Positions 31,280 through 42,925 are shown, counted from the first letter of the stretch. The stretch: 64,000 nucleotides of DNA from Zopfochytrium polystomum (GCA_025765615.1 JAIVFJ010000061.1:186001-250000), one strand, 5' to 3'. Notes: a model not told the origin generated them from the letters alone. A program made the numbers and translations.

Positions 31280-31320
31280 ATCATCCTTGTGGGTGAATGT
31301 GTAGGAATGGTGGAAACTTA

Positions 31321-31404
<84 letters not shown>

Positions 31405-31796
31405 TCTCTGTCTCCCTCTCTCTCTCTCTGTCTCCCTCCGTCTCCCGACCAAACCGTTTTTTTTTTCACTTCCTTTTGCTGCGGCTTTCTTGGGTTGCGT
31501 TTGTTCCTGTCTTTCCCGTTTACTTTTTTGGAGACGACCGGCAAACAAAACCTGCGGATTGCCGGTTGCCTGCCGCTTGCCGGTTCCCTGTCAGATTCGA
31601 CAAAATCAAAAATATTTTCTTCACCACCACCCACAGCCACCCACGGTCCAGGGGTGGACTTGAATGCTCTGTCGGCCAGTGGGGAGTTCAATTTCAATTA
31701 TAATAAATTCCACAAACTTCCGGCAACGCGAGAGACAAAATTGAGGATCCCTATGAGAAAATTTCGATTTTGGTTGCAGCGACTGGCGGACCCACT

Positions 31797-31827
<31 letters not shown>

Positions 31828-32935
31828 CGACAGACAAGCAGCGACATCATCCAAAAGGGACATCAAAATTGAGCATCCCTATTAATATCGGAAACGCTGG
31901 CCATTGCATTGCATTGGTTTTCAGCCAGTGTTTGCTTACTGAACTCTTCTTCTCTTTTACGTGTGAACTAAAATGCCTCCTGACAACGGGGTGCCTAAAC
32001 AACAAATCCAAAACATAAATAAAAATTGCCACTTTGCAGACGTTGTCAACAGCACCAGGGCCAAGGCAAAGCAATTTGGTCGGCGGGTTACTGTACGGGC
32101 CCACTAGGGATGCAGGCTTACTGCTTTGGACAATGGGGGACGCCCCGGGACCCAATGTGTAAGGTAACAATAGGATGGTACCAGTTAGTCGCAAACGCGT
32201 GGGAAACCTACAAAAAAAAAAAACACCACACAGGCCAGCCCAAGGAAACAAAAGAGGGCGCAGTCAAGCACCAACACAAAGCGGACAGTTTCAACAGGAC
32301 GCTGTGGTGAATTGTGCGGTACGTGCAGGAAACAGTCGCACGCAGGTAGTTGGAACAAGCGAACAAGAAGACCAGCAAAGCGTGTTGCAGCAGCGAATTG
32401 CAGCAAGGCAAGTCGCAAAAGAACCAGTGGGTTTGATCGCGACAGTGGGTGGCGGATCCATCAACAGCAGCTTGGTGCGAGCAGCAGGCGACAGATTGCA
32501 ACAGTTTTGTTATGACTTCGGCGGAGATCAGCAGAGGGCCTGAAGTGGTCGAGTTGGACTACTAGTGGTGGAGGCTGGCACGGATCATGGAGTTCTCTGG
32601 TCACACGTCAGTGGCAAATTGCGAGTCGAAGTAGAGTGTCCCCCGGTGTCTCCCACTTCTATGCTTCGCTTCTCGAACAGTGGTAAATCAACGCTCCCAC
32701 CAGCACATTATTGCGACTGCAAGATTAAGCCGGCAAGTCAGTCGTGCTGAGTGAAACGTTGGTGAAATTCTAAAGGTTACAAACAAAGCCTGGTGAAAAG
32801 AAGCTTTTCGCCGTAACGCCTGTTGTACTGCGAACGTGCCCCGTTATAAAACCCATAACATCGAGCAACGGCAACGCAAGTCCTTCCAAAGAGCCGCATC
32901 CGAATCAAACACATCCAGAGTTGAACAAAGATACA
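31280..32935. other. Intergenic with microsatellites, no supported gene
   Basis: A long (CT)n tract covers about 31322-31440 and a (CAGA)n tract about 31797-31835. The remainder is unique-looking sequence with scattered short frames. A CX2CX4H-like peptide near 32310 lacks the last Cys and is not accepted as a zinc knuckle. Confidence 0.6.
31322..31440. repeat. (CT)n microsatellite
   Basis: An almost uninterrupted CT dinucleotide tract of about 80 bp is followed by interrupted CTCTGTCTCC units. It lies just upstream of the minus-strand glycosyltransferase start. Confidence 0.95.
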
Positions 32936-33373
32936 ATGAAATCGGGACGAGTCCTCTCGCTCGTCGTCGTTTTAGCCATTTACGCCTCGATGGACCATGC
33001 GCTCGTCCTCCCACCGACATTACGGACGTGGCTCCGACCGGAACACACATCACGGCCAACGGAACGAAACGGTCGTCCACGGCAACCCCCTGCGAAACCC
33101 GCCCGCTAACGCCAACACTGCCGACCTCCAAGCCAGCGCCCCGCCCCCACCGCCGCCGACGCCCGGGCGGAGACGTGCAGGTACGTCCCGCCGCCGACGG
33201 ACAAGACCATGAATCAACCACCCCCGCCGCTGCCCCCGGCTCCATAGATGCAGCCTACCGTCATCGAGCGCCAGACCTACGTCAAGAAGGAGCCCGTCGC
33301 CGTGCCGCTGTACGTGTTAGTACCTCGGTACGTGCCTGTGCCAAAGTTTGTGCCTGTGGGCGTCGGGAAGTAA
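32936..33373 (+). pseudogene. Possible small secreted protein gene, broken
   Basis: The ATG at 32936 is followed by a basic start and a hydrophobic stretch (LSLVVVLAIYASM) typical of a signal peptide, then a Pro/Arg-rich region to a stop at 33107-33109. Further on, one frame reads a Pro-rich segment, a TAG near 33245, then VPLYVLVPRYVPVPKFVPV and a stop at about 33373. The repeated V-P-x-[YF]-V pattern suggests the two parts once formed one secreted repeat protein, now broken, or that an unrecognised intron joins them. No homologous family is recognised. Confidence 0.35.
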
Positions 33374-33859
33374 AACTTCAAGAACGTCAAGATCGAGAAC
33401 GAGGGATTTGGGGGAGGTGGGGTTTTCTGAAAAAGGGAGTGGCGATTGACGAGTCGGCGTTAGTGCTTTTGTGAACTCGTACATGTAGTCATTGAATATG
33501 TTTTTGAAAGTGGCACTTGGGTGCTGAAAAAGCTTCCAAGGGAAGGCGGATCAGCGTGAACCCGTTTGATGAAGACAGTCGACCCCACCATGCAATGGAA
33601 AAACAGAAGAAAGAGATAGTGCGATTCCAGGACCTGCAAACAGGCTTCGGGCGGAAGGTGAGAAAAACAGGCTTTCAACTTACTTCCGTGCTTTGTTGCT
33701 GATCTGACTCCATCATAATTTAGTGTTGTGCCTCCGTAGCATGCCACGTGATGTTCATTGTGGCATGCCACTTTCCTTTCAATCCAAGGACAGATTGCCT
33801 GTGTGTGGGACTACCAATATCCATTGAAGGCTTTGTCTTTAATCATTTTTTCTCTTCTT

Positions 33860-33896
<37 letters not shown>

Positions 33897-34416
33897 GCAA
33901 GGATTAAGGATTGCTTACTAGTCGATGGGCAGGAGAGATATGCGTGGTGTGGCTTGCGTGCTCCACTTGTTTGGTGAAGAGGATTGATGAGTGGTCGTTT
34001 TCGAAATGACCGACCGAAAAAAAAAAAATAATAATAAAATAAGAATAAACATAGCGAAAACAAGGCAAAAAAATCGAGGAAATGGATGGTGAGGAGAGAA
34101 GCGACGGTGGCTGCGCTGGCGGAGAGACGTGAACAAAGTGTGGACGGACGACGACGACGACGACGACGACGACGTTGAGTGAACAACGAGAGAGGGATGG
34201 AGATCGAAGGAAAGGATCGAGTTGGAGGACCAGAGAGGCGGCAGTGGAGGGAAAGACGACCGATGACTGAATGAAAGAAGACGGTGGTCGAGTTGAGTGG
34301 ACGATGAGGACGAGGAGGTGGATGGATCCGAGGGCTGGGTGCTCCCTCTCAGTGCATCTGGAAGGGCGGTGTCTTCCTGTAATTCTTTCTTACCCAAACC
34401 CATCAACTCGATCAGG
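33374..34416. other. Intergenic or unresolved 5' part of the SH3-septin gene
   Basis: It contains a 34-nt T run (33862-33895), an A/AATA-rich stretch (34018-34045) and a (GAC)n tract (34147-34174). A short frame at about 33517-33660 ends at a GTGAGA donor-like site and could be an upstream exon of the next gene, but nothing in it identifies it. Confidence 0.45.
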
Positions 34417-37107
34417 CGGAGAGCGTCTCGTCGGGATCAGCGATTACCTCCCAACCCAGCAGGATGAGATCAAATTGACGGTTCGTAGACTCCCTGGTAC
34501 AACGCGTGACTCAAACATTGCAACAGACGGGCGATGTTGTGACGGTCCTGTTCTCGTACGAAGACGGTGAGGCCCTATCTTAAATGGCAGATTTGGGCGT
34601 TTCTCACTCATTGCTTGTGTATTTTTACGGTAAGGTTGGGTCCTTGCTCGAAACGAAAGCACTGGAGGTGAGCCACATAACCTGATGCGGTCATAATCTC
34701 TCAAGACCTCACTGACCATAACTTCCCAAAGCCGTCGGCCTCCTTCCCCGGAACTTTTTGGACAAGGAACAGAGCGCGGGTTTGGCACCTGACAAAGGCG
34801 TTGGCCGCCTGCCCACCACCCGCACTGCATCGCTCATGGTGAAGACACGACCGTCCACTCGCAGACCCGCCGGTGGGTCTGCCTCCCCGCCGAAACCCGA
34901 ACCCCAGCCCGCACCAGCTGCAGCACCGCCTCCAGCCGGGGGAACAGATGGCGGTGGTGAAAGACTCGTTGGAAGTACGTAATGGGTTGACATAGTGTAT
35001 GTAACTAACACCTGATGCTCACGTTTTTCAGTCTGCGAATATCTTCCGCAGAACTCCGATGAGATTAAGCTGGCGGTAAGAATATCACTGCTGTCTTCAC
35101 CAATTGCCCAGTTGACGCCACTACGCAGGTTGGAAATGTTGTTACCGTCCTTTTCAGCTACGAAGATGGGTGGATTTTAGCTCGAAACGAATCGAGTGGA
35201 GGTTATTGCCGTCCCTTTTCTTGAAGTGATTTGTAACCTTCGTTTACTTGAAGGTGTGGGCTTGCTCCCTCGAAACTTCCTGGACGTGGAAAATGCCCGA
35301 GTGGGAAATGTGGGAACGCGTAGCCCTACAGTTCGCACTGCTTCCCTGGTTACTCGAAAAGGTCGGGACGGGGGCGGCAAGACAGGTGCGACGTCAGCTG
35401 CCGGCTCGTCCACCCTTCAGCCACCGGCCGCTGCGCCTCCGGCCGTGACAGCGAGCTCGCCTGATGGAAAGGAGAGGCTCGTAGGAAGTAAGTTCTTTTC
35501 AACTATCAGCTCAGCGCTAACGATAAACCGGTCAGTCTGCGAATACATTCCGCAGAATTCCGACGAGATTCGTTTGAACGTCGGCGACAAGGTCTCCGTT
35601 TTGTTCACTTACGAGGACGGCTGGATTCTTGGAAAGAACGAAACGCTATCAGGTATTTAGTTGCAAGGACAACCAAAAAAAAAAAAAATTGCGGTTTTAA
35701 CTGAAGATCATCCTCGTAGTGGTAGGACTTCTACCCAGAAACTTCCTTGACAAGGACACTGGTGCACCACCTGCTGCTCAGTCTTCATTCTCCCGCACCC
35801 CAACTGTTCGCACGGCATCTTTAGTTGTGAGAAACAATCAGCAGCAGTCGTCTGGCCCCAAACCCGCTCTGCCAACAAGCTCCGCTGCTCCTGCAGCTGC
35901 GCCCGTCGCATCAGTGCCACTTGTGTCTTCGACGCCAATCACAACCCCTAGCTCTTACCAGATTAGTCAGCAGACCCAGCAGCAGCAGGCCCCTGCCATT
36001 CCACGTGGCTCAAACGATCCTGCGTCTCTTAGGAACGCTGCGGCTTACCCACCACCGCTTCTTCCACCCATAAAGCTCGATGGACCCAATGCCTCTGCTG
36101 ACACTGCAGCCACGGCGAAGAAAAAACTTGCAGCATCAGTCAAGGCCCGTAACAACCGAATGAAGATTCCCGCAAACATGGGAACGTTGAAGCTCGCAGT
36201 CGTTGGAGATCTGTCCATCGGAAAAGTTAGTGGTCACATTTGATACTTCATTCAATCGACAGTTTAACGAAATCTGCTTTTCCCACGCGTAGACTTCGCT
36301 CATCAAGAAATTCCTTCAAATGACTGAGATTGTCCTGGCGGACCCTCTCCCCCCCGCATCTGCCTCCGGATCCATTCGCGAAATTCGAGCGTCTACTATT
36401 CCCGCTGCGGAGCTCCAGGTCGGGGAGGAGCGTCTCAACCTTACTTTCGTGGACACGCCTGGCTACGGTGCGTCAATGGATGCCTTGGCGATCATTGGAC
36501 CCGTAGGCGAATACTGCTTGACTCAATACGGCAAAAGTGAAAAGGCGTTTTCTCGGGAGATCACGCGCAACCAAATCATCCGGTTCATGAACGCTGGGAC
36601 TGGTGCTCATTCGTAAGTTTCGTTCCCATTCACTGTGGCGAGTCGGTTTTCTCCTCTTGTGTTTAAACAGTTGACTGCTGCAGGCACGTGGATGTTTGCA
36701 TCTATGGCATCCTCCACCGCATCACCCCCATCGATCTCGAGTACATGCGCCGCCTTTCGCGCTTCGTCACGATCGTCCCAGTGATCCTCAAGTGCGACAC
36801 CATGTTCAAAGCAGAGGTTACCCGCCTTAAAGTGGAGGTCCTGGAGGCCCTTGCGGCCTGCGGTGTCCGCATCTACGGGTTCGGCCTGTCGCACGAGGAG
36901 TGCACGGCCCTCGCCCGCGGCGGCGAGCTCGGCGCGCCGCCATTTGCCGTGTCGTGCCTTGACGAAGAGGAAAGCACTCCCGCGGCCGGCATGAAGGGCC
37001 GCTGCGAGAGCGAGTTTGACACGCTCAAGACGGCCCTCTTTTTCAACCACATTGGCGACCTGAGGAACATGTCGGCTGAAAAGTTTGCCGACTGGTACGA
37101 ATGCTAG
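34417..37107 (+). CDS. Septin-like GTPase with three N-terminal SH3 domains (fusion, 5' end uncertain)
   Basis: Three homologous SH3 modules come first, each shaped [S/C]-[D/E]-Y-x-P-Q, D-E-I-[K/R]-L, VLFSYEDGW or similar, and VGLLPRNFL: about 34430-34785, 35031-35290 and 35536-35755. Each of the last two is preceded by ERLVG, and introns recur at matching positions, indicating exon duplication. A Pro/Ala/Ser-rich linker leads to a septin GTPase domain: P-loop GDLSIGK/TSL split by an intron (36223-36292), G3 DTPGYG (about 36453), then the septin-style RLSRFVTIVPVILKCDT near 36755, with KCDT where septins have AKAD. The stop is at 37105-37107 with no C-terminal coiled coil. A likely role is a cortical GTP-binding scaffold recruiting Pro-rich partners. 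The first exon is not identified. Confidence 0.75.
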
Positions 37108-38128
37108 AGGCTGACAACCCTCTGCGCTTTTGGAAGGTGTGGTGGACTTGTTCAGTCCCGCCCAGTCAGTTCCGGTTTTCCTTCCCCTTTCCCCCGCCGC
37201 CACTTGCGGAACAACACTTTCGTGGAGCCTTATCGTTTTGCCTTTGTTGCACACCTTGGACCACTGGAACCTTTTTCCTTTTTTTTTTGGCGCTCACGCC
37301 CCGTCGTGAGAATTCTTAACAGAGACAAGGCCTTATTCGCTCGAATGTGCTTGTTTGACGATAGAGTTGGAGGGGGGGCACAGTCACACGACGTCTCCAG
37401 CAGATGGCTGTCTGTGGCGTCGGCCTCTCGCGACAGGGTGAGGGCGCGGTTTGCACGACCAACAACAACTCCGTGTTCTCGTTCAACTAAAGCGTGTATA
37501 ACGGGCGGTTGGGATGGGATGGGTTGGGACGGATGGGATGGAGTGGTTAATGTGGGTTAGGTTGGGTTGGGTGGTATGCACGGTGCCAAGCGGGTGTCCC
37601 GCGAGAGCACTTGGTGTTTGCGTGATTCTCGGCGGGGTTCGGCCAAACCAGGTCTGCCTGCGTGACAAGGAAGGAGCGCGAAAATGAAGCAAGCGAGGGC
37701 ACAGCTGCGCCACACCTCCACCCCCCCACACCCCCTCCCAGGAAACAATTCTCACAAGACAAAGCACCGCGTTTACCCCCTTTTCAGCAACAAACAAACC
37801 TATATTTATTTATATAAGAAGAAGCGCGCGCGGCACACGGCGTCCCCCCCTAAAGTCGGCTATTACTGCTATTACTCCTCCTACTACTACCTACTGCTAC
37901 TTCTACCACTACATTCAACAATTGTTCCCACACTAGTCCTCCGCAACTCGGCATTCCAATCGCCTACCCAACAGCACTATTGCACCTCCCACACATCCAT
38001 TCATTCCACTTCCCTCCCCCCCCCCCCGCCCTTGGCCTTGGCCCCCCATTCGTCGAGAAATAGAATTAGAAATAGATAGAGAATTCGTCGAGCAAGTGCA
38101 ACGCATCAAAAGATCCACGGTTTCGGAG
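37108..38128. other. Intergenic, no supported gene
   Basis: Imperfect GGGAT/GGGTT-type repeats occur at 37508-37570 and a CTACTA-like stretch at 37865-37915. C runs occur near 37720 and 38010. Open frames here are short and have no recognisable domain. Confidence 0.6.
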
Positions 38129-40384
38129 ATGGAGAGCGCTGCGGTGCGTCCAGTCAAGTCCACCCACCGTAGGCCGCCGTCGCCCAACTACGCGCAAGGA
38201 AACTGCAAGTCGAGGCTTCGTTCCATGTCTCCCCAAGCTCTTCTTCGTATCATCAGCAAGTGCACCAACCTGGACCCCTCCTCGCAAGCTAATGTCCCGA
38301 CAACAACAACAGTGCCACCTGCCGCGGAACCGCTCTTCGTCCGGTGCTCTGCCGACATCAACACCCCACCGCCCTTCCCATTCAACCTCCCGCCCACTCC
38401 AGTCCCAGCAGTCGAGCAGCCAGTCACCTTGCCCAAGGCGTGGACGATTTGGTCTACGTTTTATTTCATTATGAGCGCTTTTCTGTCGATCTTTGGGTTA
38501 GTACAGTGCTCCGCCGACATCAAGACCCCACCGCCCTTCCCAGTCAACCTCCCGCCCACCCCGTTCCCCGCAGTCGAGCCGCCAGCCGTGTTGGCCAAGG
38601 CGTGGACGATTTGGTCTACTTTTTATTTCATGATGAGGGGTTTTCATTCGATCTTTGGGCAGCAGGCGGCCATCCCCGGTCGCCGAGTGGTGCGAGAAAC
38701 GAACAAGCAACCTGACGCTGAGGAGCGACTGTCTGTTCCGGATCCTATCAATGATCAGCGCGGAAAATCCTTCTTTGGTTTGGTACGTACTAATTTTTTT
38801 TGTAGTGCTGTCTGGCAGTAGTCCGTGGGCTGACGACACCTAAACCTGTTATTTTTTTGGCTCCTAACAGGGAGACAACATCGACGGCCAACTTGGCTCT
38901 AAGACCGAGAGACCTGAAACGGCGAGATTCAAGGCCATCTTTCAGGACGGAGACCCCAAGGCGCCCCGTTTTGTCAAGATCGCCTGCTGCGGCATCCACG
39001 CCGTCGCAATCGACGAACAGGGGCGCGTGAGTAAAGAGTTGCTTTGTTCCTTCTTTCACGTAACAGAGCCACTAATGCAAGAGTGTTTGCTCCCCACAAC
39101 CAGCTTTGGTCATGGGGCTCCTCCGATTTCACCGGCATTTCCCCACCTTCCGGCGAAAGCCTGCCGGCCCCTATCCACCTTCCTGGGCAGGTGAAGTTCG
39201 TCGACGTCATATGCACGGAAGCGGCGACAGCTGCACTGGACGCACAGGGCCGCGTGTGGTCATGGGGGACGTTTAGGGTACGACTGAATTCAACTTGGAT
39301 TATGCACGAATTAATCCTTTTATTATTCTCACAACCTTTCTGTAGGACCGGGAGGGGAAGAAGCACTTTGACGACGAGTGCTTCCACCAACCGGTCCCCA
39401 AACGAGTCCGCTTCCTCTGGGGAAAACCCGTGGTCTCCCTCGCCGCGGGAGAGTCCCACTTCGTCGCCCTCACAGACCGTCGGAAGGTCTACACCTGGGG
39501 TATCGGCGACTCGGGGCAACTCGGCCGCCCCGAGACGTCGCCAGGTGACTATCTCGACCCCCTTCTGCCCCTCCGGCTGCCGGCAGGATTCCGAGCGGAC
39601 GCCGTGCGGGCGCTCGGATTTTCCACTTTCATCCTCGGAACCTGGCGCGGCAGCCCAGCAGTCACACCCACGATCCTTTGCTGCGGGGACAACAGCTATG
39701 GAGAGCTGGGACTCGGAGATGTCGACAGGCGAGCCGACCTCTGCGAGTCCACGTCCATTCGCGGCAAACGGATCGTGGACATTCAGGGCGGCCTTCGGCA
39801 CGCCCTGTTTCTCGACGAAGAGGGCATCGTCTGGGCGGCCGGTTGGTTTGCTTTTCCTTCTTTCTCTTCGTGCCGGTAGCGAAAATTCCATGCACTTTCC
39901 ATGGACTTACTTTCCATTCTTCTCTGCCCTTACTCGTTTTCAAACCCTCTTCTCCAAAAAAAAAACAAAAAAAAAAAAAGGCAAGAACACCGCCGGCCAG
40001 CTCGGACTTCCTCAAACGTCGGCCAACTCCGACACTCTCGTCCGAGTTCCCGACGTGCCTCGCATCGCCAAAATCGGCGGCTGCGCTGGAGGGGAGATGT
40101 CATGTGCGTGTTTTTCCCAGCCAACATCACCTGCTTTCCACGACTCATCAATCTCCGTCGTAACCCCCAACTTCAAAAAAATAGACCTCATATCGCACGA
40201 GGATTCTATGCTGTACGTCATGGGGGACAACGCCTCCGGGCAGCTGAGCAATCAGTGCCCGGTTGGCGAGCCCCAGTTCGGGGCGAAGGCCCTTTCGCTC
40301 AAGTCACGGAAGGCCGTCGCAGCCACTGGCGGTTGCCAGTGGACTATTATTACCACAACCGGCCGGGAGGAGGAAGATGGCTAA
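38129..40384 (+). CDS. RCC1-repeat protein (RanGEF/Prp20-like) with a duplicated N-terminal segment
   Basis: RCC1-type propellers act as guanine-exchange or chromatin-binding modules. The ATG at 38129 opens a basic, Ser/Pro-rich leader, then two tandem 54-residue repeats (38345-38506 and 38507-38668) each ending in a hydrophobic WTIWSTFYF helix. An intron (38784-38870) joins FFGL to GDNIDGQLGS, recreating a blade. Further blades read LWSWGSSDF, VWSWGTFR (the SFRD-like loop seen in RCC1/Prp20), VYTWGIGDSGQLG, CCGDNSYGELGLG, GKNTAGQLG and YVMGDNASGQL. Introns occur near 39029-39104, 39277-39343 and 39841-39979. The stop is at 40382-40384. The N-terminal hydrophobic repeats are not typical of RanGEFs. 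Confidence 0.75.
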
Positions 40385-40553
40385 GGCCTCCATTCCGGCC
40401 TATACATAGTTCTGCGGTGCCGATATAAATTATCGTCAACAATAAATTTGCGCGTCCTTGAGAGTCTCATCATCATTATTCAACCCTTTGTGTCCTTATT
40501 GACAAATTCGTGCGCTGAGGAGACAGGGCAGAAGAGTAAATAGCGTACTTGCC

Positions 40554-40593
<40 letters not shown>

Positions 40594-40756
40594 GGTTACT
40601 TTTGCGCCGGCCGCACGAAGCGAACCCAACCCCTTACCAGCTCCTCCGTTTGTAAACAGTCTACTCTGAGTGAGTGAGTGGAAGGAGTGAATGAAGTGGA
40701 GATGTGTGTTTGTGGGTGGTCCTTCTCCTCAACTTAGAGAGAAAGAGAAAAAACTC
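40385..40756. other. Intergenic 3' flank of the RCC1-like gene with a 36-nt A run
   Basis: AATAAA at about 40441 suits polyadenylation of the RCC1-like gene. An uninterrupted A tract spans 40556-40591. No coding signal is seen. Confidence 0.65.
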
Positions 40757-41063
40757 TGTTATGAATAATTGATACATAATGACGATATGCACGCTGTAAT
40801 AGTTGCAAGGCAAGCATGACTGGCACAGGGTAAAAACCTCTCCTATATTATCTGCTTGAGCAGAGGAGGAGAAAAACTGTTGACACTGGGTTTCCGTTCC
40901 ACTTAATACTCGGAGTATTTGTCAACAGCAGAAGCCAGCGCCCAGGTCTGCATTGGCAGTGGCTCACTCTCCCATGGGCATCGTGAGAACAATAACTGAC
41001 AGTCACAATAGGTTCGGGTCCATCTTGTGCCTCTTGCTGCTAACCAGTCAGTTCCGCCTAACA
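40757..41063 (+). repeat. Solo LTR of a second family (307 bp)
   Basis: TGTTATGAATAATTG starts it and CCGCCTAACA ends it, giving TGTTA/TAACA terminal inverted repeats. It differs from the chromovirus LTR apart from the first bases. Its last 90 bp (40974-41063) recur at 42926-43014, on the other side of a broken chromovirus LTR. No matching target-site duplication is visible, since the right flank is other repeat DNA. Confidence 0.55.
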
Positions 41064-41129
41064 ATATGAATCACCCTCTGGAAATCTCTAGAACCTTTTT
41101 TTTTTTCTTTGGTACCTTTTTCCTCGTAG

Positions 41130-41214
41130 GCTGGGCGAGCTGGGCAACGCCGAGACGTACTCGATCTGGCAGGAGCTGGACGTGGTCGTGCGCATCGGGG
41201 AGAGCATCCACACG
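41130..41214 (+). other. Exon-like fragment inside the split LTR
   Basis: An 85-bp GC-rich block is bounded by a pyrimidine-rich acceptor (TTTTTCCTCGTAG) and a GTAATC donor. One frame reads cleanly, including LGNAETYSIWQELDVVVRIG. Composition differs sharply from the AT-rich LTR around it. It looks like a captured gene exon. The source gene is not recognised. Confidence 0.4.
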
Positions 41215-41318
41215 GTAATCATTCAATTTAAAAATTTTTCTGGAACATTCCGTCATGGAACCTTGTGGAACCTTCTGCAACCTTCTTTGCTTTTATGACT
41301 TGTCTTGTTGTCATTGGT

Positions 41319-42723
41319 GTGAGACTACACCAAGGTCTCAGTGACAAAGTCTAGGGATTTTATTTGCAAAAACAAGTGTACCTGTCATGAAACCACAAGG
41401 ATTGGGACTCCTATTATAATTCCCGGTTCTTTAGTTTCAAAGGCGCTATCAAAGTGTATTTGCAGCTAACCCGTCTTTATTATTGGGCCTGCTTTTACTA
41501 CTTTTGTCTTAACAGTTTCTGTTGCTCCAGGGTTTTCTCAATATATTTTCTTTTTCAGCAACTAACAGAGACTGCCTGACTGCCTAGGGATGGGGTGCCT
41601 GACAGGCTGTACCCCAAGCCCGCCTAATTTATTATTTATTTTCCGCACTTGTACATACACGCATTGGGTTGGGGGGACTTAGAGCATTTGTGGTGGATGC
41701 TCCAAGTCAGGGGGTTGACTTGTCAATTTTCTCTCTCTCTGTTTTTGGGCCATTTCTCTTTTTCCTTTTTTCTTCAATCTGATTTCCGTCCTTTGGCACC
41801 AATACAGAGGCCCTTCAATTCCATCTGGCTCACGGAGGTGAGGGTAGTGAGAGGTGGTACACACCCAGGTGAGTACATGGTCCCTTCGGGGGCTCCACTT
41901 AAGGGGCCACGGGGAATGCAGCTCGCCCCACCACTGACTGTGTGACGCTGCTGGCTCTTTGTTGGAGTGAGGATCACTGGCACTCACCTGCCGCAGAGGC
42001 GACAGTGATGGAATTGTCGACCCTGCAAGGGTGTTGGTGGCTGGTAGCACGGCCCCTGACACCTGAGAGTTCGATCTACAAGTGCCTGCCTCGGTCCTAT
42101 TGCTGTGAGAGTGAGATGTGTGAGTACAAGTGCAATGCAATAAAGCCCGTTGGTCGAGTGATTGTGCTGACGCAGCCTGGCAGGGTGTGAGTACAATCGC
42201 AGCTGTTTCCACATGAGAGTTCCCTGCTGGCGACCTTCTGACCCCTACATAGTCAACTCCCTTCACTCTCCCCCCTGTCGCTGGCAACGACGAGGGCTCC
42301 TGCAGCACTGTCTGCGACAAGTGGCGCAAGGTCGTGCCCTGTCCGTCCCATTGCTATTAACCACTCCTGTTGTATTTGAGATTAGGTTCCTGAGATAAAA
42401 ACCCCCATTTCCCTCTTCTCTCTCTTTATTCTGCGGTTGTGTTGCGTCCTCAGGAGTGCCCTTCTGTTTCCCCTCGCACCAGCCCGCGGCCATGTGAGTA
42501 ATTGGTGCTCCCACACCGATCCTTCAGAGGATTGCCCCTCTGAATGTTCATTCTTTGTGTTTGAGACCCCTGTTAGACAGATCAGTAGGAATACTCCATG
42601 GACTAGGCAAGTAGTAGGGTTGAAACACCCACTGGACAACAGCTCAATAAGTTAGTTTTAGCCTATTATTTGCTTTCCCTCACTCTGGGGCCCCCAGGGT
42701 CAAAGGAGTGAGTATAGTCTCAC
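41319..42723. mobile_element. 1.4-kb insertion with 12-bp terminal inverted repeats
   Basis: It begins GTGAGACTACAC and ends GTATAGTCTCAC, a 12-bp inverted repeat with one mismatch, and is flanked by ATTGGT (41313-41318 and 42724-42729; 7 bp if the adjacent C is counted). No transposase-like frame is seen, so it is probably a non-autonomous DNA transposon. A 6-7-bp duplication does not clearly fit hAT (8 bp) or Mutator (about 9 bp). The target sequence itself contains a repeated ATTGGTATC, so the duplication length is slightly ambiguous. Confidence 0.6.
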
Positions 42724-42925
42724 ATTGGTATCATTGTTATCATTGTATTACTAATTGCTCTTCTGGAACTTACTTTGAGTCTTGACAAGGAAGACTCTCA
42801 AAACATATTAAATGTGGATGGGGGACCTGTCTGTCCCATCCCTCAAGTGAATTATTGTTTCCAACACAATCATCACTCCTCTCAGTTCCTTGTCTGCCTT
42901 GTCCTGTCCTGCCCTGTTCCTGACA

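Larger units (their letters stand above)
41066..42925 (+). repeat. Solo LTR of the chromovirus family, split by two insertions
   Basis: The start (ATGAATCACCCTCTGG, lacking TGTT), middle (41236-41318) and end (42724-42925, ending GTTCCTGACA) match LTR 1. About 140 bp of foreign sequence (41095-41235) replaces part of the GAA/TTC array, and a 1.4-kb insertion occupies 41319-42723. The TATA region is mutated (AACATATTAAATG). The self-primer 11-mer AAGTGAATTAT is retained near 42846. Confidence 0.85.

Noticed and set aside
32280..32515. Possible retrotransposon zinc knuckle (CGTCRKQSHAGSW)
   Set aside because: The last Cys is missing, flanks have no Gag-like sequence and frames are broken. Too weak to call.
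33517..33702. Upstream exon of the SH3-septin gene
   Set aside because: It ends at a donor-like GTGAGA but has no SH3 or other motif and no clear partner acceptor before 34417.
41679..42329. 216-codon minus-strand frame inside the 1.4-kb insertion, as a transposase
   Set aside because: No catalytic DDE/DDD pattern, zinc finger or other transposase feature; Ser/Thr/His-rich composition looks random.
41319..42723. 1.4-kb insertion as a solo LTR (TGAGACTA...TAGTCTCA)
   Set aside because: Possible by its ends, but flanks match as a duplication only if the element starts GTGAG and ends CTCAC (or CTCA), which favours an inverted-repeat element.
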